Source of the DNA: Scenedesmus sp. ARA3
Taxonomy: Eukaryota > Chlorophyta > Chlorophyceae > Sphaeropleales > Scenedesmaceae
Direction: 5' to 3'
Assembly (NCBI GenBank): GCA_004335835.1
Contig: RWJK01001534.1
Location: forward strand, 32,558-96,557
DNA: 64,000 nucleotides
Part shown: positions 59,432-64,000 of the stretch, one piece after another
Position numbering within the stretch: the first letter of the stretch is position 1
Layout: the number at the start of each line of letters is the position of its first letter
Notes under the pieces: model-generated
The model's input: only the letters and a program-made list of their open reading frames with translations
What the model was told of the DNA's origin: nothing
Databases searched by the model: none
Translations under genes and position numbers: made by a program

Positions 59432-62420
59432 CTGTGCTAGCTGCAGTACTGCCAGCCTTGCCTGCAGGGGTGCCAGCAGATGAGTCTGCAGCAATTGCAG
59501 GCAAAGTTTGAACATCAGCAATGATTGCATATGGAACATGCATGTGTTTGCTCAGCATGCAGGTGTTGCAGAGTTACGCTGAGCGTGTGCATCCATACAT
59601 GTGCAGATGCTGTGCGTGTTTCACGAGCCAGGATGTGTGCAGTACTGCGCATACACTGAGGTCTGGTTTGTTTCTGAGGAAACTACAGCAGACAGCCAGC
59701 CCCAACATTACCTGTTGATGTGCGGCCCTGGTGCAGTCTGCAGCTAAGCTCATCCCTGAATTGCTGCAGCAGCAAGGAGCCGTGGGGGTGCAAGCAGAAC
59801 AAGCAGGCTCAGGGCACACAGAACTGCAACCTTAGATCGCAGACGTTGTGGTGTAGCATTGTCGCGGTTGAGGGCGTTTAACGGTAGCCGTGTCAGGCAA
59901 TGCCATAAAGTGCAGCAAAGCGCAGCAGCCAATACACAGCACATTAAGCGCGGCACATCTGCTATATTAAGTTGCAACTCAGCTAATTGCTCGATGTTTG
60001 CCCACGTACCCCGCTGTGCGGACAAGATACAAACATGCTCACCGTCATTAGCCATGCAGCAGCAACAGCGGGTGGTATGACAGCAGCCACGAACGTGGCC
60101 TCATACGACTGCCCTGTTGCAATGAACACCAGCCCTGCCACTGAGGAGCCCAGCAGGGCACCGGCAGTAGCCAGGGACTGCCGCAGGCCTGCAGAGCAGG
60201 GACAGGAAACAGGGACAGCGTGTGGCAAGACACAAGCATAAGTAGCAGCAGCGGCGGCAGCAGCAGCAGCAGCAGCATACTGCCCTGTGCCAATAAGACC
60301 AGGCCAGCCACTGAGGAGCCTAGCAGGGCGCCTGCAGCAGCCAGAGACTGCCGCAGGCCTGCAGCGGCACGCATGAGAGAGAAGTTGTATTATGACACAA
60401 GCAGCAGCAGGAGTCAGCAGCTGCTGGTCCACTGACACCACCGCACATGCACCCAGAACGCACTAAAACAGCAGTGATTAGAAGCAAGCCCACCACAGAT
60501 GGAAACACTGCAGCATATGCAGCAAGCAGCCTTTTGCACTACAAGTGCTACCTGACATGCAGCAACACCAACGGCCCGTACAGCTGCCCTACTTGTCCTG
60601 GCAAACTGTGCAGGCAGCAACTTACCAAAATCAATTGTAGCCATGAACTAGCTTGCTGGCCACTCACCATACGCAGCATCTGGCGCATCTCCACTCCTTT
60701 TTGCCAGGTCATTAGTAATCGCCTTGGCAGGGGCATCTCTTAAGCCCTTAGCCATGCGATCCAGAAACCTAGTGGCCATAAACCACGCCACTGTGGCGCC
60801 AATGCCTGCCACAGCATTCACTGTGCCCAGCGCCGCAAACATCAGCTTGCAGGAAAGCGTTATGAAGGTTCCTGCAAGCAGCATAAACAGTTGCAGAAAA
60901 AACATTTGCAATAGCACAATGCAACATAATGCGCACTTCACTTTAGAAGAGGTGTGGCCGAGCTGTAAGATGCGAGCGCTGTAAGTTCTCTTCCATTGCT
61001 AGAAGGTGCCCCCGCCACCATGGCTGCTTATGTTTAGAACCTCAGTTGTTCAGGTGTTCAGGTGCGCTGCTCATCCTGCTGTTGGTTCTAGCATTACCTG
61101 CAAGCAGCACGCAGACCTGGCAGTCCAGTATGTCCCCAGCCACGCCTGCAAAGCCCTTGGCGAATTGGCAGAGCATCTGCGCCACGCCCTGCGCTGCGCC
61201 GATCTGCAGCAGCAGTTCAGTTGTGGCAGTTGCAGCAGTTGCGGCACGAGGGGTTGGGATGGCAAAAAATGCAAAGGGTGGCACAAGCAAAAGAACGATT
61301 ATGCACGGCACTTGGACTTATAAGAACCAAGGTAAATGCACAGTTACTCACCTCCAACTTGAAGGCTTCAAGCAAACCTAGACCAGGAGATGTGCGGCAT
61401 GTGCGCATACTCCTCGTACTGCTCTGATCTGCTTGCCCAGGCATGGCCAACGGCAAAATACACTCTGATGTCAACATTATACATAGATTGCAATGCCGCT
61501 CAAGTTCTCAGATGATCTGCCTCTGCTGCCGCTGCTGTGCGCTGTGTGCTGCTTGTCCCGTGCCCAGCATCATTGCTTGCATTATCCTCACCTTGGTGTT
61601 GCTCAGCCCCAGCACGTCTTGCAGGTACACTGGCAGGTAGGCGTCATGCATGTAGGTGGCAAAGCTGAACAGCAGCTGGCTCACAGACAGAGCCACAAGC
61701 TTCCTGCAAACAGCAAATGCAGCAGCAGCAGCAGCAGCGGCGGCGGCCGCGGCGGCAGCAGCAGCAATGCGGCCGTTGGTGTTGCTGCTGCTTTTACGAT
61801 GATGTTGATGTGCTGTGTTCAAGGTGCTGATCAAGCTGTTTCGCAGCCAGCCGCAGACAGCTCCGCGCCAGTTGCTGCCTGCTACATTCCACAATCAACA
61901 ATGCTGTAGGCACGCTGCTGCTGCTGCTGCCGAGGCGCATTGGCCACACAGCAACACAGGGCGCTGGCTGCTACTACTACACAAGCTGCAAGGGAACGTG
62001 TAGCCGCACAGCTGATGCATTTCAACCACCAATCAGTGCGTAGCTGCAGGTGTTATTTGGATTTGAATCTCACCTGTTGCAGGCAGGGTCCTTCACTACC
62101 TGGAAGATGTTTAAAACCCTAGGCAGAGCCAGCCCCTTTGCTGGCTCATCAGCTGGCTGATCTGCTGTTGCTGCCGCTTGCAATCGCTGGAGGGAAAGCC
62201 TCAGGCGCTGAGGGTTGTGTGGCGAGGCGGGGTGCAGGTCGTGCTGAGGCCTTTGCAGCAGAGCAGCAGGCACTGCCCTGCAGCGTGCTGTTGCTGCTGC
62301 TATGCTGCAGGAAAGCCTTGCTGCTGCCATTCCTGCGACTGGGTGGGCTGTGAAACAGCATGGTCGACGCTGTACAGTGCATGAGGGCATGATGATGTGA
62401 GTTGGGTGCGGCAGCAGCAT
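55730..62420 (-). CDS. Major facilitator superfamily transporter
   Basis: A 12-helix secondary transporter. Eleven exons: 62074-62420, 61592-61703, 61098-61203, 60668-60871, 60043-60188, 59712-59763, 59235-59485, 58460-58561, 57756-57843, 57070-57222, 55730-55908; 1740 nt, 579 aa, phases consistent. The first MFS half has QLLFSFATYMHDAYLPVYLQ and DRMAKGLRDAPAKAIT, the loop-2/3-like signature resembling bacterial MFS DR-GKG-R-APR proteins. It also has LRQSLATAGALLGSSVAGLV. After a Ser/Ala linker the second half has YFTRFDAAFVGLRAKQ, MPASHIPLLYLLNSLL, NRLLGVGLAAMALGNW, GMLLGASLLGIHMALTHS, and GFALVASNTLAG. The N-terminal ~100 residues are Ala/Arg/Ser-rich and resemble a plastid transit peptide. 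The exon 8 donor is GC (ag|gcaagc). The substrate is unknown. The ATG at 62541 is in another frame and was not used. Confidence 0.85.
55960..56865 (-). repeat. Seven upstream echoes of the MFS last exon
   Basis: Units of ~110-130 bp repeat GFALVASNTLAG(C)LSDWTNSRGLGNTGC with the acceptor at about 55966, 56096, 56212, 56388, 56473, 56606 and 56748, next to the parent (55842-55908). Shared filler gagagcagacatatgtacag marks the same unit. The copies differ in whether they read C/Y at one site and in small indels. Confidence 0.9.
57300..57706 (-). repeat. Three upstream echoes of MFS exon 10
   Basis: The exon start G(M)xLGAALLGIHMALT recurs at about 57305-57355, 57410-57497 and 57650-57706; the middle copy extends through TAMVAAHMPHSVPG. 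The parent is 57070-57222. Confidence 0.88.
57998..58190 (-). repeat. Two upstream echoes of MFS exon 9
   Basis: VRNRLLGVGLAAMALGN with acceptor recurs at about 58000-58055 and, shortened, at 58142-58180, separated by long cag runs (58076-58128). Confidence 0.88.
58640..59230 (-). repeat. Four upstream echoes of MFS exon 8 and one of exon 7
   Basis: VMPASHIPLLYLLNSLLQ with acceptor recurs at about 58652, 58790, 58918 and 59040 (each ~60 nt, spacing ~125-140 bp). About 59160-59220 echoes the end of exon 7 (VVYFTRFD). Confidence 0.9.
60285..60370 (-). repeat. Upstream echo of MFS exon 5
   Basis: A copy of GLRQSLAAAGALLGSSVAGLV with acceptor, ~175 bp upstream of the real exon. It stays open and highly similar. 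Confidence 0.88.
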
Positions 62421-62856
62421 CACGGCGAGGGCAGAGGACGATGTCCAGATCAGAGGAGCAGCAAGGAGCACTTGTCCATAGATTCCCCGACACTCTCGGA
62501 ACACTGAGCGATGGTACAAGCAACGGACGCGTTAAAAACATTGCTGGATACGTTCTGGCACGTTAGAGTCCTGGGTGTGGCTGCTCAAAAGCAGCAGCAC
62601 GGCGAAGGCCGTAGCAGTTACGCCGTAACAGTCACAAGCGCCAGTTCCGCTCAACCGAGCAAACGTTCCCTATAGAAACACGATTCAGGTTGTAGATGAC
62701 CTTACTATCGCCTATGAAGGCTTGCAGGCCGCGTTGTTGTGCCGCAAACTGTTGTCAACTTCGTCGAAGTGGCTGCCTGTGGTGTTATCTCACAGAACAT
62801 GATACAAAAGGTGTGCTGAAGCTGACCAAGACAAAAACAAACGGGCGGCAGGGACC
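62421..62856. promoter_or_regulatory. Divergent promoter between MFS and DnaJ genes
   Basis: These 436 bp separate the start codons of the minus-strand transporter and the plus-strand DnaJ gene, so both promoters must sit here. The AT content is somewhat higher than around it. No defined element is seen. Confidence 0.5.
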
Positions 62857-64000
62857 ATGCGGTGCCTGTACGAGGTGCTGTCAGTGGACAAGGCAGCAGA
62901 CGATGACACAATCAAGAAAGCTTACCGGAAAGCAGCCTTGATCTGGCACCCAGGTGTGTGCAACTGTACCTTGCCAGTTTGTAGATAGGTCCCTAGGACA
63001 GCAGGCGTAACAAAAGCAGCTGCAGCTGCAAGTCAGCATCTGTGAGAGTTGCTGCTGCTGCTATGCTGCTGCACTGACAGCAAAACGTCAATCACAATGC
63101 CAAACCGCTCCTGCAAACCCAGAACAGCAAGTTTGACTGCTCGTGATAACTTGACTAAATACCCCAGCAGTCAACACACTTAGCGGTGTGTTGCCTGAAC
63201 AGAACTTGTTGTGTAATTGCCTGCAACTGCACACCTGCTAGCAGCCTAGCCCACATGCACACCTTCTGCCCTGCTCTTCTGATAGCACGTGCTCTGACGC
63301 ATACTTGTTAGCAAGAAACTCAGTAATTGCCTGCGGTCACCCTGCTGCGGCTTGCTGCCGCCCTGACACAAACCAGACAAGAACCAGCAACTGCTGGCAA
63401 AAGGTTGATGCAGCCTTTGATGCGGCCCTCACAGCTGTGGATGGCTGCACGCAGCTCAGTAAACCTCCCTGCTGCTGCTGCTGCTTGCCTTGCTGACCAG
63501 ACAAGAACCAGCTCAGGCTGGAGGAGGCCAATGCGGCTGGCAACAAGTATCTAAACTTTGCACAGCTGCATACATACAGCTCAAGAAAACTTGCCTCCTG
63601 TCACCCGCTGCTGCTTGCCTGCACAGACAAGAACCAGCACCGGCTGGAGGCTGATGCGGCCTTCAAGCATCTCAGCAGTGTGCATGGTTGCGTTCGGCTC
63701 AGTTAACCTGCCTGCTGCTGCTGCCCCCTTTTTTGACCAGACAAGAACCAGCACCGGTTGGAGGAGGCTGATGCTCACTTCAAGGAGATTCAGAATGCTT
63801 ACGAGGTGCTATCAGACAAGCACGAGCGCGTGTGGTGAGCAGCAGCAGCAGCATCATAATAACACAGCAGGAGGAGCAGGAGAAGCAGTAGAAGCAGCAG
63901 CAGCAGCAGCAGCAGCAGGTTTTTAGGAAATTCAGAATGCATACGAGGTGCTGTCAGACAAACACGAGCGCGCGTGGTGAGCAGCAGCAGCAGCAGCATA
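62857..64000 (+). CDS. DNAJC21/JJJ1-type J-domain protein, N-terminus (partial)
   Basis: The first exon (62857-62953) starts MRCLYEVLSVDKAADD and runs to KKAYRKAALIWHP; the second (63741-63834) gives DKNQHRLEEADAHFKEIQ then NAYEVLSDKHERVW. Together they form a J-domain with the HPD motif split by an intron inside the Asp codon. Phase is consistent (one base plus two). The start M-(K/R)-C-x-Y-E-x-L and the end LSD-x-x-ER-x-W are typical of DNAJC21/JJJ1, cofactors of Hsp70 in late 60S ribosome maturation. The rest lies past the window. Several echoes of exon 2 flank it. The J-domain is certain; the subfamily is likely. Confidence 0.82.
63366..63685 (+). repeat. Three upstream echoes of the DnaJ exon 2 start
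   Basis: The acceptor and DKNQHRLEEADA segment recur at about 63372-63445, 63495-63545 and 63622-63680 in different states of decay. The downstream intron sequence ctcagtnaacctncctgctgctgctg is shared as well. Spacing is about 120 bp. Confidence 0.88.
63920..63985 (+). repeat. Downstream echo of the DnaJ exon 2 end
   Basis: A copy of EIQNAYEVLSDKHERxW with its donor lies ~90 bp beyond the real exon, after a cag run. It has its own AG acceptor before GAAATTCAG. Confidence 0.88.

Noticed and set aside
62421..62541. Start of the MFS gene at the ATG at 62541
   Set aside because: That ATG is in a frame ending in a stop near 62149 and does not join to exon 2 in phase; the ATG at 62420 does.
55..64000. 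Regularly spaced repeats as a CRISPR array
   Set aside because: Units are exon-derived, the 'spacers' are also repeated, and the context is eukaryotic.
1..64000. tRNA, rRNA or other structured RNA genes
   Set aside because: I saw no convincing tRNA cloverleaf with A and B boxes or rRNA core sequence; a tRNAscan or Rfam run would settle it.
1..64000. The tandem copies as pure assembly artefact
   Set aside because: Copies differ by many substitutions and indels and have different breakpoints, which collapse or mis-join errors would not create; copy number in near-identical arrays (peroxiredoxin, NEK 154-bp units) could still be wrong.

Overview
The window looks like nuclear DNA of a green alga. 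It is GC-rich, its genes carry many short GT-AG introns with gtgagc/gtgagt donors and ctgcag acceptors, and CAG/CTG triplet runs are everywhere. The gene set (type II peroxiredoxin, LHT-type amino-acid permease, NEK kinase, tyrosinase, potato-inhibitor-I protein, JJJ1-type DnaJ) fits a chlorophyte. The triplet-rich style suggests Sphaeropleales (Scenedesmus/Tetradesmus-like), but that placement is only a guess. I see nothing bacterial, organellar or viral.

Layout. Plus strand: the 3' end of a type II peroxiredoxin (15-888), then an EPHX1-type epoxide hydrolase (1957-8197). After a 2.6 kb gene-poor stretch come three minus-strand genes: a 3-beta-HSD-like extended SDR (11638-14335), a secreted or anchored tyrosinase/polyphenol oxidase (15801-22982), and a very large low-complexity coiled-coil protein (23600-35054). 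A divergent promoter separates the last of these from a membrane-anchored potato-inhibitor-I protein (35479-36496), which is followed by an alpha/beta hydrolase (37280-39181). Next is a 5'-truncated LINE relic with a 13-bp target-site duplication (39220-39829). Three more minus-strand genes follow: an LHT-type amino-acid transporter (40108-47624), a NEK kinase (48903-54760) and an MFS transporter (55730-62420). The MFS transporter is divergent from a DNAJC21/JJJ1-type DnaJ gene that runs off the right edge (62857-64000). I rebuilt exon/intron models by hand. For all complete multi-exon genes except the epoxide hydrolase, the summed exon length is an exact multiple of three and the junctions restore family motifs.

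The genes look functionally unrelated; there is no operon or obvious cluster. What unites the window is its structure. In almost every gene the edges of exons, splice site included, are repeated in the same orientation one to eight times inside the neighbouring intron. For last exons the stop-codon end is also repeated in the 3' flank. The copies diverge, shift frame or carry stops, so most look like decaying 'exon echoes'. Introns also tend to carry a sense-strand (CTG)n run just before the acceptor. This exon-edge tandem amplification is the most unusual feature of the window and may be a mode of intron growth or intron birth.
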